Virus record (IMG/VR): IMGVR_UViG_3300036795_000039
Span: 1-64,000 of that record
Length of the DNA stretch: 64,000 bases
Strand: one strand, 5' to 3'
DNA from: a virus
Notes under the pieces: model-generated
Told to the model about the DNA's origin: nothing
What the model saw: the letters and a program-made list of their open reading frames with translations, nothing else
Database searches by the model: none
In this document: positions 1 to 9,000 of the stretch, one piece after another
Numbering within the stretch: the first letter of the stretch is position 1
Layout of the letters: every line of letters begins with the position of its first letter
Made by a program: the position numbers and the translations under genes

Positions 1-315
1 AGGCGATTCTGCTGGATACGGATTGTGGGGATTTGCGCTGGGAGGGGCGCGGCGAAAGACTCAGGCCACCCCGTGCTGGCGCTGAGCGGCCCGCTGAGCC
101 ACTTTCGGCACGTCAGAGGGTCGCGGTGCCTGAGCCCCATTGTCAACGCGGGAGAAGGGCACGCCAATCCGGCCCGGTTTGCCCGTGAGCCACGCCGAGG
201 ACCGGCGCAATGCCGTTTGTAGCCGGACGGCGCGGTATTATGGTGTGGCACAACGTGTTTGGATGGCAAGCGAATTATGAATAGCCATGGCGCACAACGC
301 AATTGGAGGATGAGC
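1..315. other. Left-end region without a convincing gene
   Basis: About 300 bases before the first well-placed start codon. One short open frame (25-222) exists, but it has no ribosome binding site, an implausible composition and no overlap with a neighbour. It could hold the physical left end of the genome or an upstream promoter, but I see no repeat or clear promoter that proves either. Confidence 0.4.
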
Positions 316-567
316 ATGACTACACCCAACGGAAATCCAACCGGCGCAAACCCTGCGCGCCCCAAGGGCTTTCAGTCCGGCGAGGCAGCCGTGCAGGCCA
401 ACCCCACTGGTGGCGGCATGTTCACCGGAGGCGGCGAGGCCAAGGTGATCGGCTCAAACCAGGACAAGAGCGCCACGGGAGCCGCCGACGCATCGAGCGG
501 GATGGCGACACAGAAGAAGGGCCAAGCGAATAACCCTGGGGCGACAACGTTTACCGCCGACGACTGA
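316..567 (+). CDS. Small Gly/Ala-rich protein, paralog 1 of a tandem pair
   Basis: An 83-residue soluble protein of unknown function that begins MTTPNG. The ATG at 316 is chosen because TTGGAGGA lies about 7 bases upstream; an ATG at 310 overlaps that site. It shares MTTPNG, a GEA..QAN segment, a GGG.(F/Y)TG.GE segment and KV(I/V)G with the protein at 979-1242, so the two are duplicates. The middle is rich in Gly, Asn, Pro and Ala and looks disordered. Its stop overlaps the next start (TGATGA). The position ahead of the terminase fits a small virion or head-associated protein, but that is inference. Confidence 0.75.
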   Translation: MTTPNGNPTGANPARPKGFQSGEAAVQANPTGGGMFTGGGEAKVIGSNQDKSATGAADASSGMATQKKGQANNPGATTFTADD

Positions 568-893
568 TGACCGGCCCGAATCAGGACGACACCGACGACA
601 CCACCGTCGATCCGCAGGTCGGTATGCTGCTCGCCGAGATCTCAAGTGCGCTCAACGATTTGGGTGGCTCGTCGCCAACACCTGATCCGCGCATCGCCGT
701 GGCCGTGGAGACGCTGTCTAACGTCAACACCAACTGGCTGACCGACAATCCGCTTGCGGTGGGGTTTGCGGGCACGCTGGCCATGCAGATCAACGCACTA
801 CTGGCGTCCTATCCCACAGCGAATAGGCTTGCGGATGCGGTGGATTGCGCCGAGCAGCTAGCCGGTACATGGTCGGGCAACGACTACGTTTGA
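567..893 (+). CDS. Hypothetical protein between the paralog pair
   Basis: A 108-residue protein with an acidic N-terminus (DDTDDTT), then an Ala/Leu-rich, probably helical body. It is translationally coupled to the gene before it, because its ATG shares bases with the preceding TGA. No recognised domain, signal peptide or membrane segment. Its position between two paralogous small genes suggests a common transcription unit leading into the packaging genes. Confidence 0.65.
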   Translation: MTGPNQDDTDDTTVDPQVGMLLAEISSALNDLGGSSPTPDPRIAVAVETLSNVNTNWLTDNPLAVGFAGTLAMQINALLASYPTANRLADAVDCAEQLAGTWSGNDYV

Positions 894-978
894 AAACATG
901 GGGAACTGCAACAGATGAATATGGCGTACAAGGTGATTCGGGCCAACCCCCGATATCTCTAGGAAAGGAAAGCAGCAC

Positions 979-1242
979 ATGACAACTCCGAACGGAACCC
1001 CGAGCGTGGCGGCATCACCGCGTGATCTCAATGAGCAGATGCAGGCACCCGGCGAGGCCAACATGCAAGCCAACGCGTCAGGCGGCGGGCAGTACACCGG
1101 CTCCGGCGAACCGGCACCAAAGGTGGTCGGCCAGTACGGAACTGACGTGCACGGCCAGTACACCGAAGGCGACACGGTCGGCAACGATCAGTCCGAATTG
1201 AATCCAACCGCGCCGCGTGGCCCGCAACCGGACGTGCTGTGA
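979..1242 (+). CDS. Small Gly/Gln-rich protein, paralog 2 of a tandem pair
   Basis: An 87-residue protein that begins MTTPNG and repeats the block structure of the protein at 316-567 (GEA..QAN.SGGG.YTG.GE..KVVG). AGGAAAGGAAAG lies just upstream of the ATG. The C-terminal half is rich in Gly, Gln, Asp and Pro and is probably disordered. It overlaps the next gene by four bases. Function unknown; duplication with divergence is visible directly, and a structural role is only guessed from location. Confidence 0.75.
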   Translation: MTTPNGTPSVAASPRDLNEQMQAPGEANMQANASGGGQYTGSGEPAPKVVGQYGTDVHGQYTEGDTVGNDQSELNPTAPRGPQPDVL

Positions 1243-1619
1243 TCACCTGGACCATCACCCCGAACACGGAGCATCCCAAAGTGCCGGGGCAATTGTTCTG
1301 GGAAGTCAACGGCGAGAATCCCGACGAATCCGATGCACGCCAAGACATTCACGACCCGCGACACTTCCCGACACGACTTGCTGCAATCGAGTTTCTGATA
1401 GATCACCATATGAAGATGCGCGACACGCTACATGTCAGCGGCGATAAGACGGGTCGCAGCTTGCGTATCGGGCTTGTGAAGATAGGCGACAAGCTCGAAT
1501 ACGATGTTGGCACGCAACAGATTCCACACCCGGCGGATCTGATCGACTGGCTCGACGCGACACTCAAACCAGGCGACACGGTCGCATACCTGGTAGAGCC
1601 ACTGTCCCAAATGGGATAG
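1239..1619 (+). CDS. Hypothetical protein upstream of terminase
   Basis: A 126-residue protein from a GTG start that overlaps the previous stop (GTGA). It has mixed alpha/beta composition and no motif I recognise. Its last residues, EPLSQMG and the stop codon, are encoded by a copy of the genome-wide 20-bp palindrome. The same EPLSQMG peptide appears inside the unrelated protein near 61.2 kb, because the DNA site rather than the peptide is conserved. Confidence 0.65.
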   Translation: MITWTITPNTEHPKVPGQLFWEVNGENPDESDARQDIHDPRHFPTRLAAIEFLIDHHMKMRDTLHVSGDKTGRSLRIGLVKIGDKLEYDVGTQQIPHPADLIDWLDATLKPGDTVAYLVEPLSQMG

Positions 1620-1620
1620 T
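1601..1620 (+). promoter_or_regulatory. Palindromic operator-like site 1
   Basis: ACTGTCCCAAATGGGATAGT: two 9-base arms with one C/T substitution around an asymmetric AA centre. It supplies the stop codon of the 1239-1619 gene and lies just ahead of the terminase small-subunit gene. It is the first of nine copies in the window. Confidence 0.75.
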
Positions 1621-1677
1621 GTGGTGTGGCAACGGTATTCGCAACGGATACCTTCAACCCGAAAAGGGGGAGCCGCC

Positions 1678-2184
1678 ATGCCACCAGGACGACAGCCCAA
1701 AGATCCATCTGTACGTCAGAGGACTAACCGGGCCTCAACGCGGGCAATGCTCCGCGAACTGAAGCCTGACGAGATCGATATTCCACCGCTGCCGCCCAAT
1801 GTGCGGTACCGCGAGAATGAGTTCGGCCCCGACTGCCCCACAGAGTACGAGGTGCCGTGGTCATCCACAGCCCAGCGGTACTGGACGCGACTATGGTCAT
1901 CCCCTATGGCATCTGAGTTCCATCAGATGAGTGACATCGAAGGTCTGTATCGGCTGCTGGCGCTTGTGGAGCTGTTCTGGAAGAAGCCCAATGCAACACT
2001 AAACGGCGAGATCCGTTTATATGAGCAGCAATTCGGCCTCAACCCGCTGGCGCGGCGCAGACTGGAATGGCAGATCGTTGACACCGAGAAGGCCAAGGAC
2101 GCCGCCGAGGAACGCGCAGAACGTAGGGGAGCGGCCTCGCGGCCACCCGAAGACAACGGTGACGTAGACCCGCTGTCGGCGTAA
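1678..2184 (+). CDS. terS: Terminase small subunit
   Basis: A 168-residue protein placed directly before the large terminase. The N-terminus PPGRQPKDP..R.RTNR is the basic start usual for actinophage small terminases. A helical centre (around residues 60-120) and a charged helical C-terminus follow, consistent with DNA recognition and oligomerisation. The ATG at 1678 is preferred over an in-frame GTG at 1621 because AAAGGGGGAG lies 7-8 bases upstream. Family assignment is by pattern and position. Confidence 0.75.
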   Translation: MPPGRQPKDPSVRQRTNRASTRAMLRELKPDEIDIPPLPPNVRYRENEFGPDCPTEYEVPWSSTAQRYWTRLWSSPMASEFHQMSDIEGLYRLLALVELFWKKPNATLNGEIRLYEQQFGLNPLARRRLEWQIVDTEKAKDAAEERAERRGAASRPPEDNGDVDPLSA

Positions 2185-2189
2185 AGTTC

Positions 2190-3851
2190 ATGGCGGTGCT
2201 GCTGGTACCGAATGACGGTATCAAATATCCTCCCTCCCTTGGGTATGGGCTTGTCGACTACATCGAGAAGTACCTAGTCTTCGGGCCGGGATCTTTGCAG
2301 GGCGAGACGGCGAAGCTGGACCCCGAGAAGAAGAAACTGCTCATACAGGCGTACCGGATATATCCGCAGTTCGTTGCTGACTCCAAGACCGAGGAACACC
2401 CGCTGGCGGGTATGCGCAGGTACGACCGGGTCGCGTGGGAGCTGCGAAAAGGTAAGGCCAAGACCGAGTTTGCCGCGTGGGTCACGGCGTTGGAGCTGTC
2501 GAAGGACGCCAAGGTACGCTTCGATCATTGGGAGGACGGCTACCCGGTAGGCAGACCCGTTGTCGCACCGTTCATTCCGATGATGGCCGCGTCCGAGGAA
2601 CAGACGCAAGAGCTGGCTTACGGTGTGCTCAAATGGATTCTGGAACACAGCCCAGACATCAACTGGCAGTTCGATATCGGGCTTGAGCGAATCGTACGCC
2701 TGGGAGACGACGGCACCAACGACGGCGAAGCGATGGCCGTCTCCAACGCTCCTGCCACAAGAGACGGTGCCAGAACAACTTTCGAGCACTTCGACGAGCC
2801 TCACCGGCTACACATGGAATTGCAGCGCCAGGCCCACGAAACAATGATCCAGAACTTGTCCAAACGCCAAATTGAAGAACCTTGGGCGCTTTACACTTCC
2901 ACGGCGGGCGCATCCGGCCAGGGCAGCGTACAGGAGGACGTGCGCCACGAGGCCGAGAAGATCGACAAGGGAGAGCTGGATACCCCAAGGTTCTTCTTCT
3001 TCGGCAGATGGGCCGGGCAAGAACACGATTCGCTAGAGACACGAGAGCAGCGCATCGCCGCTATCGCGGATGCCACCGGCCCAATGGGGGAATGGGGCAA
3101 GGGCCAATTCGCCCGCATCGCAGACGATTACGATCGTGTGGGCGCAGATCGCGCCTACTGGGAGCGAGTGTGGCTGAACCGTTGGCGGCAGTCCGGCTCA
3201 GCGATGTTCGACGTGCGCAGGGTGAAAGTCATTCGGGCGGTGGAGATCCCGAAGGACGCACATATCGTGTCAGGCTTCGACGGCTCCCGGCGCAACGACT
3301 CCACGGCAATGGTCATCACCGATATCAAGACCGGCCATCAGCAGCTAGTGGGGATCTGGGAAAAGCCTGAGACACAAGACAATTGGGAGGTCGATGTCCA
3401 TGACGTCCATCAAACTCTGGCTGATGTGGTATTTAGGTGGGACATGTGGAAGCTGTTCGGCGACCCGCCGTACTGGACGGAGGAAATGGCAACGTGGGCA
3501 GCACTTTACCCAGACAGAATCGTTGAATTCTGGACGAATCAACAGAGACGTATGGCTTACGCCATCAGGGCCTATCTGGAAGCGTTAGACTCTGGTGCGT
3601 GTCGTATCGTCGGAAGTGAACGCCAAGTTGATACGATGTTGCGACACATGGGAAATGCGGGCAAAAAAGAACTGAATATCGTTGACGACCAAGGCAAGCC
3701 GTTGTACATCATGTGCCACATAGAAGGTAGGCTCGCTGACAAGTACGACGCAGCCATGGCGGGATGCTTGAGCTGGGCAGCATGTTTAGAGGCCCGACGC
3801 AAGAACGCGGAACCTACCCCTAAAAAGGGGATGCCGCGCCGAATTAGATGA
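2190..3851 (+). CDS. terL: Terminase large subunit
   Basis: A 553-residue DNA packaging motor that cuts and pumps DNA into the prohead. The N-terminal ATPase half contains the segment RYDRVAWELRKGKAKTEFAA, where the Walker-A-like loop is a deviant KGKAKTE rather than GKT/S. The C-terminal nuclease half begins around residue 360 with FDGSRRNDST, which supplies the first catalytic aspartate of an RNase H-like fold, and continues with later acidic positions. It follows the small subunit by five bases and precedes portal, the standard order. Confidence 0.9.
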   Translation: MAVLLVPNDGIKYPPSLGYGLVDYIEKYLVFGPGSLQGETAKLDPEKKKLLIQAYRIYPQFVADSKTEEHPLAGMRRYDRVAWELRKGKAKTEFAAWVTALELSKDAKVRFDHWEDGYPVGRPVVAPFIPMMAASEEQTQELAYGVLKWILEHSPDINWQFDIGLERIVRLGDDGTNDGEAMAVSNAPATRDGARTTFEHFDEPHRLHMELQRQAHETMIQNLSKRQIEEPWALYTSTAGASGQGSVQEDVRHEAEKIDKGELDTPRFFFFGRWAGQEHDSLETREQRIAAIADATGPMGEWGKGQFARIADDYDRVGADRAYWERVWLNRWRQSGSAMFDVRRVKVIRAVEIPKDAHIVSGFDGSRRNDSTAMVITDIKTGHQQLVGIWEKPETQDNWEVDVHDVHQTLADVVFRWDMWKLFGDPPYWTEEMATWAALYPDRIVEFWTNQQRRMAYAIRAYLEALDSGACRIVGSERQVDTMLRHMGNAGKKELNIVDDQGKPLYIMCHIEGRLADKYDAAMAGCLSWAACLEARRKNAEPTPKKGMPRRIR

Positions 3852-3864
3852 AAGGTATTGGCAC

Positions 3865-4074
3865 ATGCCAGAATTGACCGTAGAACAAACATCCATCCTT
3901 GGCAGCCTCAGTGGCATCGCCACCACCGTGGACGGCCTGCTCTCATCGGGCATCAGCGCGGCCGAGGTGGGCGAGAAGCTGCTGGCGTTCCTAAGTCCTT
4001 CTGCCGCAGCGTCTTTGCAGTCGCTGATCACGGTGCTTCAGGAGGTCGACAACCTCGTCAAAAAGGCAGAGTAG
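3865..4074 (+). CDS. Small helical protein between terminase and portal
   Basis: A 69-residue protein, almost entirely predicted helix with Leu/Ile/Val heptads and no Cys, signal peptide or membrane segment. GAAAGG lies about 10 bases before the ATG. A structural or chaperone-like role in head assembly would fit the location, but no family is recognised. Confidence 0.65.
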   Translation: MPELTVEQTSILGSLSGIATTVDGLLSSGISAAEVGEKLLAFLSPSAAASLQSLITVLQEVDNLVKKAE

Positions 4075-4082
4075 ACAACACA

Positions 4083-4110
4083 TAACGCGTTACGCGTAAC
4101 GCGTTACGCG
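4083..4110. repeat. Tandem 14-bp repeat forming a perfect 24-bp palindrome before portal
   Basis: Two exact copies of TAACGCGTTACGCG stand head to tail (4083-4096 and 4097-4110). Bases 4083-4106 are a perfect self-complement. The array ends immediately before the AGGAGG of the portal gene, so it could be an operator or an RNA hairpin that controls portal translation. Confidence 0.85.
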
Positions 4111-4122
4111 CAGGAGGATCAC

Positions 4123-5883
4123 ATGACAACTTTTGCTGACGGTCCTTCTGCGCCGTACGCGAGTTCCAACCCGAACGGTAACCAGATCCAGCCGGGGATG
4201 AACATCGGTATCAACCCGGCGCTGATGACACCCCGAGACTGGCTCAATGTCTTGACCCGGCGCGTCGACTTCGGTTGGGTCAGAATCGAATTGCTGCGAT
4301 CCTATGTGGACGGCAACGCCCCGCTGCCGGAGATGGGCAAGAACACCAAAGAGGCGTGGCAGAAGTTCCAGCGCGAAGCCCGCACCAACTGGGGTGCGCT
4401 GATCGTAGAGAGCGTCACGAATCGCCTTATCCCCAACGGCATTACGGTCGACGGCTCCAACGATTCCAAGCTGGCCAAGCAGGCGCAGGCCATCTGGAAA
4501 CGCAACCGGCTCAACAGCGTGTTCCGCGAATGGGTGCGCTACGGACTGACTTTCAGGCAGTCCTACCTCACCGTGTGGAAGGACGCGGACGACAAGGCTA
4601 TCATCACGGCGGATTCCCCTGAGTCCATGGGGGTTTCAGTAGACCCGTTACAGCCATGGAAGGTTCGCGCGGCGGTGCGCTGGTGGCGCGACCTGGACTT
4701 ACAGGAGGACCGCGCTCTGGTATGGGGCAACAACAGCAGCCAGTCATTCAAGCGAACCCTGTTGAGCCTCAACGCCCCAACGAACCCGCCGAACAACATG
4801 ATGTACTACCTGCCGGTGCGCTTATTGGGGGAGTGGGCCGATGCCGACACCGTCAACGACAGCGGCCAACCACCACCTGTAGTGGTGTACAACAACCCGA
4901 TCTTCTGCGGCGAATTCGAAACGCACATAGATCTAATCAACCGGATCAACCGCGAGATCCTAGAACGCTTGACCACCAGCGCAATTCAGGCTTTCCGCCA
5001 GCGGGCGATGAAAGGTGGATTGCCGGTAGTCGACGCGAAAGGCAACCAAATCGATTGGGGCGCAATCTTTGAGCCCGCCCCCGGCGCTATCTGGGATCTG
5101 CCCGAAGGCATCGACATTTGGGAAAGCCAGCCCACCGACATTCAGCCGATGCTCGCGGCATGCAAAGACGACATTCGACAACTGTCGGCCATGACCTCGA
5201 CACCATTCCCGGTTCTTATGCCGGACAACGCAAACCAGACAGCCGAGGGCGCGGACGCAGCCCGAGACGCACACATCTTCAAGTGCGGTGAGCGTCTGGC
5301 CGAAGCCAAGGCCGGGATCGAAGAAGCCCTGACACTGGCACTGAAAACCGAAGGCGCAGACCTGAGCCCAGACAAGGGCGGCGACTCCACACAAGACAAG
5401 CAGGTAGAGGTAATCTTCAAGCCCGTCGACCGTGTGACGATCGCGGAGATGTATGCCGCCGCGCAGGCAGCGTCTTCGGCTGGCGAGTCGTGGCCGTCGA
5501 TTGCGCGAAACATCCTGGGGTACAGCCCAGAACAGATCGCGCAGGACCAGCTCGATAAACTCAACGAGGCGATGCGGGCGGCGATGTTCGCGGGTAACCC
5601 GGCGGTCCCGCCGGAGCCGCCGACCGACGTCGGCGTGAGGTTCGGTCCTGTAAACCCGAATAGGGCAATACAATCCGCGATGGGTAAGCAGCTTGAGAAC
5701 CAGGCCAACCCGCAAGCCCCGTCGCAGTTCAACCCGTCACGCACACCACCTGGCGCTAACCCGGCTGCCACGGCGAAAGCCGCTGCCGCAAACAGCAATC
5801 CACGCCAGGCCACCAACGCCGGTAAGGCAGGCCAGAATACGCAAGGTATCGGAGCGAATAACCCGCCCGCGCGCCGGAGGTGA
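4123..5883 (+). CDS. Portal protein
   Basis: A 586-residue protein forming the ring through which DNA enters and leaves the head and to which the tail connectors dock. The early segment around residues 35-110 (TRRVDFGWVRIELLRSYVDG, then NWGALIVESV.NRL) is the usual start of mycobacteriophage portals. A long helical middle and a low-complexity Ala/Asn/Pro-rich C-terminus (about residue 520 onward) follow. GGAGG precedes the ATG, and the MuF gene follows as expected. Confidence 0.88.
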   Translation: MTTFADGPSAPYASSNPNGNQIQPGMNIGINPALMTPRDWLNVLTRRVDFGWVRIELLRSYVDGNAPLPEMGKNTKEAWQKFQREARTNWGALIVESVTNRLIPNGITVDGSNDSKLAKQAQAIWKRNRLNSVFREWVRYGLTFRQSYLTVWKDADDKAIITADSPESMGVSVDPLQPWKVRAAVRWWRDLDLQEDRALVWGNNSSQSFKRTLLSLNAPTNPPNNMMYYLPVRLLGEWADADTVNDSGQPPPVVVYNNPIFCGEFETHIDLINRINREILERLTTSAIQAFRQRAMKGGLPVVDAKGNQIDWGAIFEPAPGAIWDLPEGIDIWESQPTDIQPMLAACKDDIRQLSAMTSTPFPVLMPDNANQTAEGADAARDAHIFKCGERLAEAKAGIEEALTLALKTEGADLSPDKGGDSTQDKQVEVIFKPVDRVTIAEMYAAAQAASSAGESWPSIARNILGYSPEQIAQDQLDKLNEAMRAAMFAGNPAVPPEPPTDVGVRFGPVNPNRAIQSAMGKQLENQANPQAPSQFNPSRTPPGANPAATAKAAAANSNPRQATNAGKAGQNTQGIGANNPPARRR

Positions 5884-5886
5884 CCA

Positions 5887-6078
5887 ATGTTGTGGCTAGT
5901 GCTCGTCAACCAGGCGGTAATGATCGCAATCACTTCTGCCGCAACGGTTTTCGCATACAAAGCTGATCAGAATTCACGCTGGCTACAAGAAGTGATGGCA
6001 CCGTGGATGGCTCACATATCGAGCATCATAGATCCCAATTGGCCCAAACCGCCTGACCCACCGCCGATTACAGAATGA
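5887..6078 (+). CDS. Small protein with one membrane segment
   Basis: A 63-residue protein with a hydrophobic N-terminal segment (about residues 2-22), an amphipathic middle and a Pro-rich tail. It begins three bases after portal and overlaps the MuF start by four bases. No family recognised. A membrane-active peptide between portal and an ejected-type MuF protein could help DNA or protein entry, which is inference. Confidence 0.6.
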   Translation: MLWLVLVNQAVMIAITSAATVFAYKADQNSRWLQEVMAPWMAHISSIIDPNWPKPPDPPPITE

Positions 6079-9000
6079 CGCGACCCAGAACCGCCGGGGA
6101 TCTGCTGTCGCAGCGACCACATACCGACCTCGACGGCGACGACGAGAGCGACCAACTCAGCGATCCCGAATACAACGCGGGTCTGTTGCCCGAGCGCGGC
6201 GAGTACGACGAACCAGACGACGAAGGCGACGACGATAACGACGAATTACCCACTCTCGCAGAGATCCCCGATGAGCAGGAGCAGCGGGAGAGGAGCGAAG
6301 CCCCCGAGGAGGTCCGCGAGCAATTCAACGATCTCATGGAAGACGCCGAAGAAGGAGACTTCAAACTAACTGACTACCAACGGTATTGGCGTCGGCTACA
6401 AGGGATCGTCTTACACCACGTCAACAAGGATTGGCGGCTCGCCGGACCAACACGGGACGCGGCAGCCCACGTCGGAACCGTTGTGCAGTCCGGCCAGAAG
6501 GTCGGCAGCCACCTGACACAGCTATATGCACAAAGGCATTTGGGCATTGACTTCACCCCGTTCGATCCCGGCCCCGGCATCATTGAGCGTCCCGGCACCA
6601 ACAAGCTGATGGTGTACTCCCGGCCCATACGGGAGAGAAGCCTTGGCGCGCAACTGAGCAGGCTAGAGACGCTTGCCAATACAGATCTGCAACTCGCCAA
6701 AGTACGGACCCTGTATTCGGCTTTTAACGAAGACCAGACCGTCAACCGCGCGCCGATCAAAACATGGCGGCGCGTCACCACAAGCGAAAACCCCTGCGCC
6801 CTATGTGAAATCGCCGCCGATCAGGTGTACTTCTCCGATGACTTGATGGCCATTCACGACAACTGCATGTGCGACATAGAGCTGGCCGACGAATCCGATC
6901 TTGATGAACACAAGGCCCGCTACCACCACATCGGTTTCGTGCAAACACTTTTGGACATAGGAGAGCAGAAGAAAGACATCCAGACCCTGGCCGACGAGGA
7001 TGCTCCGGCAGAGGATTACCACAACCTCACCAAGATTGAGCAGCACGGAGAACTCGGCCCCGTGATCACCTGGGCTGGGCAGAAATTCACCGGGCCGGGG
7101 GAGTTACCCAACCCAATGCCCGTTCGGCCCACACCGACAGTCTCAGGGCCAGGACGGGGCCATGAGGCGCGGCTGGCAGAGAACCGTGCCAGGGTGGCGC
7201 AGTACCGGGCGCAGCAGTTCGGCCCCGGCGGGCGCGCAGAGCCGCGCTACCATCCAGAGCACGGCAAGGGCAGCAGCTACGTGCCAACGTCCTACGGGTT
7301 GCCACCGATCACGAAAACCGTTGGGCCTAAACCACCTAAGCCCAGGCCGATAGAGATGGGCCACGTTATAGCGACCATCGGCCCCGGCGGGCGTGTCAGT
7401 ATCGAGACAGCAGGCAAGGTAGCCGAGAAGGCTGGAATTGACTGGGGCACAGCATCGTTGGACGACATGCTCGACTACATGGCCCGCAAGCACTCAGGCG
7501 CGGTGCCGCGTGGCTCGTGGCGGCTAAGTCTGTGGACGTCAACGAAATACAACCGTGTTGCCAAGCGGCGCACCTTGCAGGCCATCGATGAGATGCTGAC
7601 TAAATATCCTGACGTGAAGTTCGACGGCGGATTCAAGATCGCCAAACTGGAAAACGGCGTAGTGGCTGAAACATCTTATCGCCCAAGGCTTAACGGCAGG
7701 ACGACGTTCATGACGTTCAACACCGATATCATGGAACGCACACCCGACGAACTGACGCAGGCATTCAGGGCTGCCGAAGACGCGGGTCTGTACTTCTCGG
7801 GCGCATCCGAAGATCCTTACCGCGCAATGGTTTACCACGAGTACGGCCATGTACTGGATGTGCGCGGCACCAACCAGGCACGCGAGCAGGCTTCACGGCT
7901 GATGATCGCTGAGTTTATGAAGTCTGGCCGTCCGATGACCAAGGAGGATCTTAGCGAGTGGATGGCCGAAAAGGACCGGCTCTCAGGCTATTCCATGCAG
8001 GACTTCGTCGTACCCGGCAGGATCTCGCCTCTCACCGGCAAGCCGGGCAGCCTGGCGCTTTCACCGGGCGAGTCCATTGCCCAGGCATTCGATGACGTAG
8101 AGCGCCGTGGCGAGCGAGCGTCCGACGTGTCCAGGGCGCTGCATGCCGAAGTTGTTGAGCGGGCGAAGATCCCATACCCAACAACACCGCTCACCCCCGG
8201 TTATTCGCGTGCCGCGTTGCAGGAAACAGCGGTCGAACGGCTCAAGAAGATGACGCAGCCGAAGATTCCGTGGACCGATGCGGACTTCGCCAAGGAAGAC
8301 AACTTCAACAAACGCAAAGACGAGACGGTTATCCTGAGCGACGAAGACCGTTCCCTCGCAAAGCAATTGGCCACCGATATTTACCGGAAGGCCAAAGGCG
8401 TGGAGGACGCGATCACCGCAGCCGCAGAGTCATCGGTGGGACACAACGGCGGCTACATGTCCGGTTTGGACTTCAGATTGAAGACCGGGCCGTCGCTGTA
8501 TCGCAAAATTCAGGCCGAGGCAATCGAGTATGCGCAAGGAAAGCCGGTCACCGAAAACGATCTGCGCACCGCCGCAGCAGACATCAAGGACGCCGTACGG
8601 TACACAGGCGTCGTGCCCGAGGAAGGCTATTGGGCGAAGGGCGACGACATTCGCAAGTCTTTGGAATCGTTGGGGGCCAAGAACATTAAAGACCCGGTTG
8701 GCATCCCGCTCAACGGTTACCGGGGCCGCAACATGTCATTCGAATACAAGGGTGTGGCTTTCGAGATGCAGGTTCACACTGAGCTGGGCGTGGCAATCAA
8801 AGACGAGGCGCACCACATCTACAACGAGTCAAGGGTTTTGAAGGAGGCCATCAAAAACCGTGGCGAAGACCCAAACAAAGATCCGGCGTACCTCAAGATG
8901 TTCAACGACATGCAGGCCAAGTGGGACACAATGCCCATGCTCAAAGGCACACCCGTCGTGCAGACCGAGAAGGACGCCAAATCCGGCGACCCGAACAAGG

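Noticed and set aside
25-222. A 65-codon open frame at the left edge
   Set aside because: No ribosome binding site, no coupling to a neighbour and no coding-like composition.
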